A program made the translations under genes and the position numbers. Under the pieces are notes generated by a model that was given only the letters and a program-made list of their open reading frames with translations, had not been told where the DNA came from and ran no database searches. This document shows positions 61,801 to 64,000 of a stretch of DNA of 64,000 bases, in pieces. Each line of letters opens with the position of its first letter. The stretch's first letter is position 1. The stretch lies in NCBI GenBank assembly GCA_948474755.1, contig CAOLHI010000424.1:434001-498000 (forward strand), written 5' to 3'. Origin of the DNA: Ctenosaura bakeri (taxonomy: Eukaryota > Chordata > Lepidosauria > Squamata > Iguanidae).

Positions 61801-62361
61801 GGGCCACGTTCACCTTTTTCACCAGAGTCTCCTTTTTCACCTTTGGCTCCCACTGTGGTGGAAAAAGCATAAATAATCCATTCTTCAAAAAAGAAAGAAA
61901 GAACAAGGAGGAGGAGGAATTGCCACAAAACGTGGAAATAATAAATAACATTGTATGTTCAAAGTTCACATTCATATGTGGACCTAATGATTAATTAATT
62001 TTGAATGGCCCTAATATAGATATGAAGGATTTTCTTACTGCCAAACACAACACACTTTGCTTTTTATTAGGAATATGTTCCATTTGGAGATTCTTCTTTC
62101 CACTCTTACCAAGAGAACATGTATGTTCAGATCTATAATTACATTTATTTTCCCCTTAGGGAAAATAGGGTGGGGGAGAAAGCAGCAATTATCAACTTTT
62201 TAAAAACTGGTCTTACCTCCTGCAACAGATGGTGGCTTCTCTTTTGGTTCAGTAAGATCCATGTGTGAATGAACTTTCTCTTCCAGCTCTGTGGGCCTTT
62301 TGGCAATGGGAGGAGAAGTGACAGGTGGAGGCACTGGGAGACTTGAGACCACTGGAGTCAC
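12098..62361 (-). CDS. COL18A1: COL18A1, collagen alpha-1(XVIII): 38 consecutive coding exons to the stop
   Basis: Collagen XVIII is a heparan-sulfate basement-membrane collagen whose C-terminus is released as endostatin. Coding exons (5' to 3'): 62361-62217, 61852-61746, 60722-60696, 58545-58330, 57550-57524, 56428-56366, 56204-56118, 55321-55268, 55103-54945, 52228-52166, 51994-51950, 47364-47233, 45328-45257, 44605-44579, 43757-43713, 43532-43470, 42852-42817, 42262-42173, 41375-41346, 39954-39928, 38151-38089, 36038-35964, 34561-34526, 33502-33449, 32438-32364, 31037-30963, 30826-30784, 29833-29771, 28111-28068, 26953-26831, 25346-25193, 25085-25006, 23806-23678, 22674-22639, 18362-18045, 15778-15581, 13201-13086, 12311-12098. 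All borders are GT-AG and all phases agree, giving 1136 residues plus stop. Signal peptide and thrombospondin-like exons are upstream of the window. Synteny with SLC19A1 and endostatin identity separate it from COL15A1. Confidence 0.97.
12428..12605 (+). mobile_element. 5S-Sauria-type SINE, 5' truncated
   Basis: Starts with gttagtacttgaatgg, which is the 3' part of a 5S rRNA head. The Sauria-type body follows (ggaaggcaatagcaaa, cctaaggaaacactatgaaa, ccatgaggtcaccacagctt), and it ends in a short CA repeat. The head upstream of the 5S internal promoter is missing, so the copy is inert. Confidence 0.65.
12622..12720. repeat. Palindromic dispersed repeat, half copy
   Basis: Contains ggactataatgcccagaatt and ccccagccagcatggcaag, the left arm and centre of the palindromic family seen across the window. 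The right arm is degraded. Confidence 0.5.
13086..13201 (-). CDS. COL18A1: COL18A1 window exon 37: endostatin middle
   Basis: Acceptor ttctag and donor gtaggt. Encodes [12 protein letters not shown] through DVLRDSAW, endostatin residues 76-114. The first codon is Asp76, a zinc ligand in human endostatin. Length 116 nt; the Trp114 codon is split two plus one. Confidence 0.97.
13202..15580 (-). other. COL18A1 intron 36
   Basis: The right half is a CR1-like LINE remnant (about 14500-15545). The left half holds an A18 run at 13806-13823 and a C10/A8 run near 14133-14150 but no other recognisable element. Confidence 0.8.
14500..15545 (-). mobile_element. CR1-like LINE remnant, reverse transcriptase region
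   Basis: The minus strand reads [12 protein letters not shown] (about 15475-15510) and [17 protein letters not shown] (about 15285-15335). These match the palm and GSxLGPxLF motifs of CR1/L3-group reverse transcriptases. The reading frame between them is broken by stops, so this is an old dead copy. The left limit is approximate. Confidence 0.75.
15581..15778 (-). CDS. COL18A1: COL18A1 window exon 36: endostatin N-terminal part
   Basis: 198 nt, phase 0 both ends. Encodes [12 protein letters not shown] through VPIVNLR, endostatin residues 10-75, including zinc ligand His11 and Cys33. The run [15 protein letters not shown] is identical to human endostatin. Confidence 0.98.
15779..18044 (-). 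other. COL18A1 intron 35
   Basis: Contains a tRNA-derived SINE fragment (16046-16165) and a short TC/TA-rich patch at 17515-17570. Nothing else recognised. Confidence 0.75.
16046..16165 (+). mobile_element. tRNA-headed Sauria-type SINE fragment
   Basis: The head ccagcatggcttaatgattgg followed by tgtggagaccacggttta resembles degenerate tRNA A and B boxes. The body cttcacagggttgttgtga is characteristic of squamate SINEs. Confidence 0.65.
18045..18362 (-). CDS. COL18A1: COL18A1 window exon 35: NC1 hinge and first nine residues of endostatin
   Basis: 318 nt, phase 0. Starts [10 protein letters not shown] after acceptor ttccag. The protease-sensitive hinge (about 97 residues) is rich in His, Gln, Ser and Pro, and includes KPWRGDES (RGD codons 18210-18218). 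The last nine codons (18071-18045) are HTHHDFQPA: endostatin His1 and His3 are zinc ligands. The residue before His1 is Val; human has Ala. Confidence 0.95.
18389..18403. repeat. L1 target-site duplication, left copy
   Basis: aacatcagcatcttt, identical to 20989-21003 on the other side of the L1. Confidence 0.85.
18404..20988 (-). mobile_element. L1 LINE insertion, 5' truncated, with target-site duplication
   Basis: The minus strand reads RT motifs ([15 protein letters not shown] near 20780-20830; [10 protein letters not shown] near 20400-20430) and the L1 C-terminal Cys/His segment (CWKCNKD then HMWWTC near 19215-19265). Frames are interrupted by stops and shifts, so it is inactive. The 3' tail is A/T-rich at 18401-18470. 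A 15-bp direct repeat, aacatcagcatcttt, flanks it at 18389-18403 and 20989-21003. ORF1 and the endonuclease are absent: a typical truncated target-primed insertion. Confidence 0.9.
20872..20988. repeat. 47-bp tandem repeat, 2.5 copies, at the L1 5' junction
   Basis: The unit begins aattatcctcaagttgtctt. Copies start at 20872, 20919 and 20966, the last cut off at the target duplication. The unit derives from L1 coding sequence (KDNLRIII on the minus strand), so it arose during or after insertion. Confidence 0.85.
20989..21003. repeat. L1 target-site duplication, right copy
   Basis: Same 15 bases as 18389-18403. Confidence 0.85.
21890..22320. repeat. Possible dispersed repeat
   Basis: Begins with a 'ctagaggggcaacagtgctg' motif and ends 'ccacccctgctttaaacc'. 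It resembles the plan of 25405-25795, with long homopurine patches inside. Unclassified. Confidence 0.3.
22639..22674 (-). CDS. COL18A1: COL18A1 window exon 34: linker after the trimerization domain
   Basis: 36 nt, phase 0, [12 protein letters not shown]. Acceptor gatttcag, donor gtaagt. It corresponds to the short segment after the trimerization domain in human NC1. Confidence 0.88.
23678..23806 (-). CDS. COL18A1: COL18A1 window exon 33: NC1 trimerization domain
   Basis: 129 nt, phase 0. Encodes [20 protein letters not shown] onward, ending VRNGFRRII, matching the compact beta-fold that registers the three chains of collagens XV and XVIII. HEVPEG and EELY.RV.NGFR are conserved with human. 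Confidence 0.96.
24001..24208. repeat. Palindromic MITE (catttccgcac family), diverged
   Basis: Left arm tatagcactttgataccacttt; right arm agttaaaatggaaccatggt then gtgctgtaactgtgtagtgc. The centre contains the shared tagagaggggcacttagaatt motif also seen at 31993-32196. Confidence 0.65.
25006..25085 (-). CDS. COL18A1: COL18A1 window exon 32: end of COL1 triple helix
   Basis: 80 nt; begins inside an Ala codon (G from the previous exon). [17 protein letters not shown] then VSDASSSSG, which leaves the helix. The last collagenous exon. Confidence 0.96.
25193..25346 (-). CDS. COL18A1: COL18A1 window exon 31: COL1 domain
   Basis: 154 nt, 51 codons plus one base. [18 protein letters not shown] through [10 protein letters not shown], very close to the human exon including the non-helical SFPGPHRQ. 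Confidence 0.97.
25347..26830 (-). other. COL18A1 intron 30
   Basis: A likely dispersed repeat occupies 25405-25795: it opens aaaccagcagtgaaatgcag, closes cagtggttgcccacccccaa, and has polyA/polyT patches and gg-rich segments. The rest shows nothing. Confidence 0.5.
26831..26953 (-). CDS. COL18A1: COL18A1 window exon 30: collagenous exon
   Basis: 123 nt, phase 0. [19 protein letters not shown], then GGGLFGAGA (imperfection), then [12 protein letters not shown]. Confidence 0.96.
26954..28067 (-). other. COL18A1 intron 29
   Basis: No repeat or gene recognised in 1.1 kb. Confidence 0.6.
28068..28111 (-). CDS. COL18A1: COL18A1 window exon 29: non-collagenous interruption
   Basis: 44 nt; begins by completing a Gly codon. 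[14 protein letters not shown] interrupts the helix, like the QFPFDF segment in human. Donor gtaagt. Confidence 0.93.
28707..29193 (+). mobile_element. CpG-rich non-autonomous DNA transposon-like element, copy 1
   Basis: Begins ggcccttttcacacgc and ends with the inverse, gtgtggaaagggcc. The interior is GC- and CpG-rich and lacks a sustained credible ORF. The reverse complement of the whole element recurs at 52838-53331. A hAT-type MITE is plausible, but no clear target duplication was found. Confidence 0.75.
29205..29345 (+). mobile_element. tRNA-headed Sauria-type SINE fragment
   Basis: Head gatccagtgtggtgtagctg then ctggagaccaggattttaat (degenerate A and B boxes). Body ggttgacctttggcaattca and cctcagaggaaggcaaag match the squamate SINE plan. 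Confidence 0.75.
29405..29560. repeat. Palindromic dispersed repeat
   Basis: Left part ccaccagatgttgtttgtct and tatctcctagtattccttat; right part ataacaacatctgcaggact forms the inverse of the left arm. Same family as 32592-32722. Confidence 0.55.
29771..29833 (-). CDS. COL18A1: COL18A1 window exon 28: collagenous exon
   Basis: 63 nt with split Gly codons at both ends: [20 protein letters not shown]. Acceptor tttcag, donor gtaaga. Confidence 0.95.
29834..30783 (-). other. COL18A1 intron 27
   Basis: Nothing recognised; ordinary intronic sequence. Confidence 0.6.
30784..30826 (-). CDS. COL18A1: COL18A1 window exon 27: collagenous exon
   Basis: 43 nt, starts in phase 0 and ends one base into Gly. 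[15 protein letters not shown]. Confidence 0.94.
30963..31037 (-). CDS. COL18A1: COL18A1 window exon 26: collagenous exon ending in an interruption
   Basis: 75 nt. [16 protein letters not shown] then SIVPVYDNN, matching the human VYDSN interruption. Acceptor preceded by a CT repeat (the plus-strand GA run 31043-31063). Confidence 0.96.
31110..31372 (-). mobile_element. 5S-Sauria SINE with near-complete 5S rRNA-like head
   Basis: The plus strand shows the complement of 5S rRNA: ctacagcacctggtaat, then cctcccatccaagtactaac, then tttagcttccaaaatcagac. The head is at the right, so the SINE reads leftward. The body (gttttcttgggcaaggaatc in plus orientation, tail near 31110) is Sauria-type. It is diverged, so it is not a functional 5S rRNA gene. 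Confidence 0.8.
31993..32196. repeat. Palindromic MITE (catttccgcac family)
   Basis: Left arm ggccatttccggactacact, attattccactttcaacatc; right arm is the inverse, gatgttgaaagtagaataat ... gtagtgcagaaatgg. Arms of about 75 bp surround a 50-bp centre. Confidence 0.8.
32364..32438 (-). CDS. COL18A1: COL18A1 window exon 25: collagenous exon
   Basis: 75 nt. [15 protein letters not shown] then [10 protein letters not shown] (interruption). Donor gtgagt. Confidence 0.95.
32439..33448 (-). other. COL18A1 intron 24
   Basis: Contains the palindromic repeat 32592-32722; nothing else seen. Confidence 0.65.
32592..32722. repeat. Palindromic dispersed repeat
   Basis: Left arm ccagatgttgctgaactgca gttcccag; right arm gctgggaatctgaagtccaa caacagctgg, roughly its inverse. 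The centre ggctatgctgg is shared with related copies. Confidence 0.65.
33449..33502 (-). CDS. COL18A1: COL18A1 window exon 24: collagenous exon
   Basis: 54 nt. [27 protein letters not shown] is shared with human. Confidence 0.96.
33503..34525 (-). other. COL18A1 intron 23
   Basis: Nothing recognised apart from a short CA patch at 34153-34166. Confidence 0.55.
34526..34561 (-). CDS. COL18A1: COL18A1 window exon 23: collagenous exon
   Basis: 36 nt. [12 protein letters not shown]. Confidence 0.94.
34983..35190. repeat. Palindromic MITE (catttccgcac family), diverged
   Basis: Left arm taccgcacaattacagcact acgattccactttaa; right arm gttaaatttaaatcataata then gtgtagtgtga. The pattern matches 24001-24208. 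Confidence 0.6.
35195..35320. repeat. Palindromic dispersed repeat
   Basis: Left arm ttttggactacagctcccag; right arm gctaggagatatagttctga; centre ggcaacgatagccaatac. Diverged copy. Confidence 0.55.
35964..36038 (-). CDS. COL18A1: COL18A1 window exon 22: collagenous exon with interruption
   Basis: 75 nt. [20 protein letters not shown] then AKGEK, matching the human GEKGEPG...PDG exon. Donor is gtagaa, slightly weak. Confidence 0.95.
37006..37049. repeat. 22-bp tandem duplication
   Basis: Two copies of atacttcttatacctctact(a) in direct succession. Confidence 0.8.
37180..37950 (+). mobile_element. L2/CR1-group LINE 3' fragment
   Basis: Plus-strand conceptual translation follows the C-terminal pattern of L2-type reverse transcriptases: 'HALVIS' near 37215, a segment resembling LHWLP (tctcttcattggttatcctt at 37369-37388), and [15 protein letters not shown] near 37424-37465. 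The 3' end at about 37905-37950 has the usual aaataaatga tail. Stops interrupt it: dead copy. Confidence 0.7.
38089..38151 (-). CDS. COL18A1: COL18A1 window exon 21: collagenous exon
   Basis: 63 nt. [21 protein letters not shown]. Donor gtatga. Confidence 0.95.
38152..39927 (-). other. COL18A1 intron 20
   Basis: Contains a GC-richer inverted-repeat element (38504-38852). The remainder is ordinary. Confidence 0.65.
38504..38852. mobile_element. Non-autonomous DNA transposon-like element
   Basis: Left end accatttctgcacgacaggg; right end gccccgtcatgcagaaagag is roughly its inverse. Terminal motif resembles the catttccgcac MITE family, but the interior (38540-38800) is GC-rich and different, so it may be a larger relative of that family. 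Confidence 0.6.
39928..39954 (-). CDS. COL18A1: COL18A1 window exon 20: 27-nt collagenous micro-exon
   Basis: GKQGHAGFP, nine codons, acceptor ttttgcag, donor gtaagt. Matches the human GKQGHPGFP. Confidence 0.93.
39955..41345 (-). other. COL18A1 intron 19
   Basis: A palindrome-like stretch at 40371-40490 (cttagtcccagagtagatcc ... gaatctactttggttgggac) is probably a small MITE. Nothing else. Confidence 0.55.
40371..40490. repeat. Small palindromic MITE-like repeat
   Basis: Left arm agtcccagagtagatccacc; right arm gaatctactttggttgggac. Resembles the common squamate 'agtcccactgaatc' family. Confidence 0.45.
41346..41375 (-). CDS. COL18A1: COL18A1 window exon 19: 30-nt micro-exon
   Basis: [10 protein letters not shown], ten codons; the only collagenous-region micro-exon not starting with Gly. 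Acceptor gtttttag, donor gtaagt. Reading continues in phase on both sides. Confidence 0.88.
41431..41550. repeat. 60-bp tandem duplication
   Basis: Unit starts aaggctc(g/a)gcagc and contains tagcatgaagagtaaaatct. Copies 41431-41490 and 41491-41550 differ at only a few bases. Confidence 0.9.
41541..41595. repeat. (CT)n(CA)n microsatellite
   Basis: About six CT units followed by 21 or so CA units. Confidence 0.97.
41665..41775. repeat. Palindromic dispersed repeat
   Basis: Core aaactacaaatctcatcatc cccagccagcatggctaatt then a partial inverse tggctggagatggtg. Confidence 0.55.
42173..42262 (-). CDS. COL18A1: COL18A1 window exon 18: collagenous exon ending in an interruption
   Basis: 90 nt. [21 protein letters not shown] then QVIYLSSDD. 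Donor gtaagc. Confidence 0.95.
42263..42816 (-). other. COL18A1 intron 17
   Basis: 554 bases; nothing recognised. Confidence 0.6.
42817..42852 (-). CDS. COL18A1: COL18A1 window exon 17: collagenous exon with RGD
   Basis: 36 nt. [12 protein letters not shown]; the RGD codons are 42829-42837, within the triple helix. Confidence 0.95.
42853..43469 (-). other. COL18A1 intron 16
   Basis: 617 bases. A 15-bp direct duplication (gtgtggtccaacag) at 42959-42987 and possibly a degraded SINE up to 43080; nothing else. Confidence 0.5.
43470..43532 (-). CDS. COL18A1: COL18A1 window exon 16: collagenous exon
   Basis: 63 nt. [21 protein letters not shown]. Donor gtgggc. Confidence 0.95.
43713..43757 (-). 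CDS. COL18A1: COL18A1 window exon 15: collagenous exon
   Basis: 45 nt. [15 protein letters not shown]. Donor gtaagc. Confidence 0.95.
43758..44578 (-). other. COL18A1 intron 14
   Basis: Only a (TTTG)n run at 44125-44153 stands out. Confidence 0.6.
44125..44153. repeat. (TTTG)n microsatellite
   Basis: About seven tandem units. Confidence 0.9.
44579..44605 (-). CDS. COL18A1: COL18A1 window exon 14: 27-nt collagenous micro-exon
   Basis: GPPGLPGPK, acceptor tgtgtag, donor gtaagg. Confidence 0.93.
44606..45256 (-). other. COL18A1 intron 13
   Basis: 651 bases; nothing recognised. Confidence 0.6.
45257..45328 (-). CDS. COL18A1: COL18A1 window exon 13: interruption with glycosaminoglycan site
   Basis: 72 nt. 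[24 protein letters not shown]. The acidic DDMEGSG is a classic heparan-sulfate attachment context; the Ser codon is 45311-45313. DDMEGSG is identical in human. Confidence 0.96.
46684..46857. repeat. Near-perfect 174-bp palindrome (catttccgcac MITE)
   Basis: Two 87-bp arms meet at 46770/46771 with no spacer; the centre is gagaggctggccagcctctc. Arms differ at only about four positions. The left end is catttccgcacgacactctt. Three diverged relatives (24001, 31993, 34983) show it is a mobile family and this copy is the best preserved. Confidence 0.93.
47101..47137. repeat. (CCA)n microsatellite
   Basis: Twelve tandem units; the antisense reads as poly-Val and is not coding. Confidence 0.95.
47233..47364 (-). 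CDS. COL18A1: COL18A1 window exon 12: collagenous exon
   Basis: 132 nt. [20 protein letters not shown] through [11 protein letters not shown]. Donor gtgagt. Flows into the GAG-attachment exon. Confidence 0.97.
48545..48660. repeat. Palindromic dispersed repeat
   Basis: Left arm tgctcctcagatgttaaatt atagctcccatcattcc; right arm ggataatggcagctgaattc. Diverged. Confidence 0.5.
49240..49640. repeat. Unclassified interspersed repeat, LINE-like
   Basis: Contains agggctttataggtcatgac cagcactttaattgtgccc, gccagtggagctggc and ttttggaccaactgaagctt. I recall these segments as recurring widely in reptile genomes; the class is uncertain. Confidence 0.5.
50325..50455. repeat. Palindromic dispersed repeat, well-kept arms
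   Basis: Left arm caaagtacagccaccaaatt ggactacatctcc; right arm gggagctgcagtatagcaat gtctggagggctgtactttg. Outer ends caaagtacag / ctgtactttg are exact inverses. Confidence 0.7.
51225..51350. repeat. Palindromic dispersed repeat, diverged
   Basis: Left arm ccagccctccatatgttact gaattatag; right arm tggaagttgcaagcc then acacttggaggtcc. Confidence 0.5.
51640..51755 (+). mobile_element. Sauria-type SINE tail fragment
   Basis: Ends ccataagttggaaatgactt gaaggcatacaataacaa, the typical 3' tail of squamate Sauria SINEs. The head is missing. Confidence 0.55.
51950..51994 (-). CDS. COL18A1: COL18A1 window exon 11: collagenous exon
   Basis: 45 nt. [15 protein letters not shown]. Donor gtaatg. Confidence 0.95.
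52166..52228 (-). CDS. COL18A1: COL18A1 window exon 10: collagenous exon
   Basis: 63 nt. [21 protein letters not shown]. Donor gtatat. Confidence 0.95.
52838..53331 (-). mobile_element. CpG-rich non-autonomous DNA transposon-like element, copy 2 (inverted relative to copy 1)
   Basis: Begins ccctttccacacgggggtta and ends tatggaaaggg. Along its length it is the reverse complement of 28707-29193, with moderate divergence. actat flanks it at 52831-52835 and 53332-53336, a possible but unproven target duplication. Confidence 0.75.
54088..54215. repeat. Palindromic dispersed repeat
   Basis: Left arm ccttccccaacatggtgtca then ttggattacatctcccagaa; right arm gaagacatcaggttgggaaa. Outer ends are inverses (ttccccaac / gttgggaa). 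Confidence 0.65.
54945..55103 (-). CDS. COL18A1: COL18A1 window exon 9: long collagenous exon
   Basis: 159 nt. [20 protein letters not shown] onward, ending [10 protein letters not shown] short imperfection, TNGTDLPG, includes an Asn-Gly-Thr sequon (55017-55025). Confidence 0.97.
55268..55321 (-). CDS. COL18A1: COL18A1 window exon 8: non-collagenous segment with glycosaminoglycan site
   Basis: 54 nt. [22 protein letters not shown] with upstream acids is a heparan-sulfate attachment context, Ser codon 55298-55300. Acceptor cctccccag, donor gtaagt. Confidence 0.95.
55322..56117 (-). other. COL18A1 intron 7
   Basis: Mostly occupied by the purine-rich microsatellite 55764-55920; an 18-bp duplication (gactcagtatcaggaaa) lies at 55938-55972. 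Confidence 0.75.
55764..55920. repeat. Compound GGAA/GAAA/GA microsatellite
   Basis: About 157 bp of pure purine on the plus strand, so C/T on the COL18A1 transcript. Units shift from ggaa to gaaa to ga. Confidence 0.97.
56118..56204 (-). CDS. COL18A1: COL18A1 window exon 7: collagenous exon ending in an interruption
   Basis: 87 nt. [21 protein letters not shown] then FSSKFDKL. Donor gtgagt. Confidence 0.96.
56366..56428 (-). CDS. COL18A1: COL18A1 window exon 6: collagenous exon
   Basis: 63 nt. [21 protein letters not shown]. Donor gtatga. Confidence 0.95.
56429..57523 (-). other. COL18A1 intron 5
   Basis: A small palindromic repeat lies at 57268-57362. Nothing else recognised. Confidence 0.6.
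57268..57362. repeat. Small palindromic MITE-like repeat
   Basis: Left end ggtgtaatcctac; centre gtaagccccactgaacacac tgggactta; right end taggattacccctg, the inverse of the left. Confidence 0.6.
57524..57550 (-). CDS. COL18A1: COL18A1 window exon 5: 27-nt collagenous micro-exon
   Basis: GDPGEDGKP, acceptor ctactag, donor gtaagt. Confidence 0.92.
57551..58329 (-). other. COL18A1 intron 4
   Basis: Contains the 57792-57890 microsatellite about 240 nt upstream of the micro-exon acceptor. Nothing else. Confidence 0.7.
57792..57890. repeat. (GGAG)n(GGAA)n microsatellite
   Basis: About 99 bp of uninterrupted purine on the plus strand, C/T on the COL18A1 transcript. Confidence 0.97.
58330..58545 (-). 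CDS. COL18A1: COL18A1 window exon 4: long collagenous exon with an interruption
   Basis: 216 nt. [20 protein letters not shown] onward; the interruption [16 protein letters not shown] separates two collagenous stretches; ends [12 protein letters not shown]. Donor gtgagt. Confidence 0.96.
58546..60695 (-). other. COL18A1 intron 3
   Basis: 2.1 kb without recognised repeats or exons; an A/T-rich patch at 59203-59270. Confidence 0.6.
60696..60722 (-). CDS. COL18A1: COL18A1 window exon 3: 27-nt collagenous micro-exon
   Basis: GEKGELGVK, acceptor ttttgtag, donor gtgagc. Confidence 0.91.
60723..61745 (-). other. COL18A1 intron 2
   Basis: A palindromic-family fragment at about 60840-60945 (ggccctccaggtcttgctgg ... 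gatgggaattgaagtacaac) and a 22-bp tandem repeat at 61490-61540. Confidence 0.6.
61490..61540. repeat. 22-bp tandem repeat, 2.3 copies
   Basis: Unit ttcacttta(t/c)tgatcata(t/c)aaa; copies start at 61490, 61512 and 61534 (partial). Confidence 0.8.
61746..61852 (-). CDS. COL18A1: COL18A1 window exon 2: first collagenous exon in the window
   Basis: 107 nt; the first two bases complete a Val codon split with the previous exon. [22 protein letters not shown] then [13 protein letters not shown]. Acceptor ttccaccacag, donor gtaaag. It marks the move from NC11 into the collagenous region. Confidence 0.95.
61853..62216 (-). other. COL18A1 intron 1 of the window
   Basis: 364 bases; nothing recognised. 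Confidence 0.6.
62217..62361 (-). CDS. COL18A1: COL18A1 window exon 1: end of the N-terminal non-collagenous region
   Basis: 145 nt, 48 codons plus one base. Pro/Thr/Glu-rich [20 protein letters not shown] then [20 protein letters not shown]. Acceptor ttttctcag, donor gtaaga. Position and phase fit the last NC11 exon; sequence conservation is low, so the exact start phase is inferred. Confidence 0.85.
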
Positions 62362-64000
62362 CTGAGAAAAGCAACAGCACTGGAGTAAGCTTTCATGTGC
62401 ACTGCAGTAGATAACCTAAGGCCATGTCTGCCATTATCAGTTTGCATCCTGGCTAACTTCAGCCCCCAAGTGGGAAATCTTCTCCCCTCTCCTCAGGGCC
62501 GCGAGAGCAGATAGCAAGTTTAGAGGAGTGAGAGCTACATTACAGATGACAACTGGCCAAAAACGGAGAAGCCTGTGCCACCCAATCTCATACATACATA
62601 AGCACGCACTCCAGATTGTATGTGCCTGTGCAAGCATGGATATTTGAATGTGTACACCATACACCTCTCAGCACAAACATCCCCCTCACTGATTAGCAGT
62701 GAGAACAGCTAAGCAAAGCACCAATCAGTAAGGTACTTGGCTGTTTCCTATGGGGACCAGCTGGATAGCAGGTATTGGGGAGGGTGAAAGCCAAACGCCA
62801 CAAGGAAGTGGCAGCCCCACGGAACCTTATGAGAACTAACATAAGGCCTGTTCTTTCCAGTGGGACTGGGCCTTATGAATTCAGTCTAGATCTACCCCTT
62901 CACTCAAACAATAGGGAACTCTTTCACTGTTCATTCTATTGTATTATCTCCTAAATAGGTTCTTCCTCATCACAAAACAAAACTACTGCAGCTTAAGAGA
63001 TCTTTTGATATTTGCAATTACACCATCGATGGTTTGATACTGGAAAAGTTAAGATTTTTTAAAAAAATAGAAGCTTGACTTTTAGGGAAAGAGAGAGCGA
63101 GCGCAACAGATTTCAGACAATTTTTAAATCCATGAACATCAGAGTAGAAGTTCAAAATCAGAGGTTAATGGGGTGTTTGTTTGTTTTAAACATCAATTTT
63201 GGTCAGAGAAATAACCTTGAGTTTTTCTAGTGGTTTCAAGGACATATTTGTTTGGATGGAATGGGAAAATAGTTTCAAAGTTACTAGTTTATCCACAGTT
63301 TTCACATAAACAGAAGATTATACCCCATCTTCTGAACTTTTTCTTATTTTTGTCTTCTCCTTCATGAACTGCGGTCTACATACTTTCTACAACCAGGAAG
63401 TGAGATCTTCTTTTTGGTTAACTATAACACTACAGGCTTTTATTTTTAACATTTATTTTATTCCTATTTCCTCCTGCTTCCAGAACCAACAATACACTTT
63501 GACACTTGAGCAACAAATTCTTCATCTTCAATGCTGAGTACAGCTACAAATTATTGGAATGAAATTGGTAGAGCAGTCCTATGGAAGTTGTGGGGAGGGG
63601 TTACAGTTACCTTTCTGATTTCATTAGCCAACTCATTCACCAGAGGACATTTGGCCCCCAAATTCAAACATTAACACAACAGCCAAAGACAAACCCTAAT
63701 TGCCTTAACAGGAATCCAGTCATATTTTGCTACAAACACTGGATGAACAGGGAAGGAGAGTCCATACCACAGGAAAGGCTACTTGCTAAGATCTGCCAAG
63801 GCAGCACTGGCTGAGGCAAAACATATGTTGGTCATCCTTTTAAAAAAAAATCTTTCAATTCCTTTCAGTAGAGAGAAAACAACTATGTCCACTCCAGTGG
63901 TTGCATTGTTTTTCTCCCTTACCAGGGAAAAGGATCCCACAAATCCAAAGACCACCCCCATACACCCACAGTACACCCCCTTTTCACTGTCTACTCCTGT
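62362..64000 (-). other. COL18A1 intron upstream of window exon 1 (incomplete)
   Basis: No thrombospondin-like exon or other coding sequence seen; the gene continues beyond 64000. Confidence 0.65.

Noticed and set aside
12098..62361. COL15A1 instead of COL18A1
   Set aside because: Endostatin and hinge sequence, trimerization-domain details, and the SLC19A1 neighbour all fit COL18A1.
63779..63976. Possible additional COL18A1 N-terminal exon
   Set aside because: No thrombospondin-like motif, no matching splice sites, no conserved residues.

Overview
The window comes from a vertebrate nuclear genome, most likely a squamate reptile (lizard or snake). The reasons are long introns with GT-AG splice sites, two collagen/transporter genes with a known vertebrate neighbourhood, and repeats typical of squamates: 5S-rRNA-headed and tRNA-headed Sauria-type SINEs, L1, CR1- and L2-type LINEs, palindromic MITEs and a DIRS1-like tyrosine-recombinase retrotransposon. 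I cannot name the species.

Layout. Bases 1 to about 5500 are a GC-rich DIRS1-like element on the minus strand: decayed gag at the right, then an intact 858-codon RT/RNase H/DAM-like methylase frame, then a tyrosine recombinase frame that runs off the left edge. At 8397-8585 (+) lies the terminal coding exon of SLC19A1 (reduced folate carrier). The DIRS copy probably sits antisense in the last SLC19A1 intron. From 12098 to 62361 on the minus strand are 38 consecutive coding exons of COL18A1 (collagen XVIII). They run from the end of the N-terminal non-collagenous region, through the interrupted Gly-X-Y domains, to the trimerization domain, hinge and complete endostatin. The two genes are tail to tail, as in human, and their 3' UTRs may meet or overlap near 9.0-9.8 kb.

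All 38 COL18A1 exons join in phase (3411 nt including the stop, 1136 residues) with GT-AG borders. Most begin with a complete Gly codon and are multiples of 9 nt. The signal peptide, promoter and thrombospondin-like exons lie beyond 64000. Endostatin keeps the zinc ligands (His1, His3, His11, Asp76) and four cysteines (33, 135, 165, 173) at the human spacing. The introns hold the repeats: an L1 with a 15-bp target duplication (18404-20988), CR1- and L2-like fragments, two inverted copies of a roughly 490-bp CpG-rich element (28.7 and 52.8 kb), a nearly perfect 174-bp palindrome (46684-46857), several weaker palindromic MITEs and long simple repeats.

I found no undescribed gene system. The most notable points are the DIRS copy with intact pol and broken gag, the RGD in the lizard hinge just before endostatin, the palindrome, the paired inverted GC-rich elements, and the triplicated L1 5' junction.
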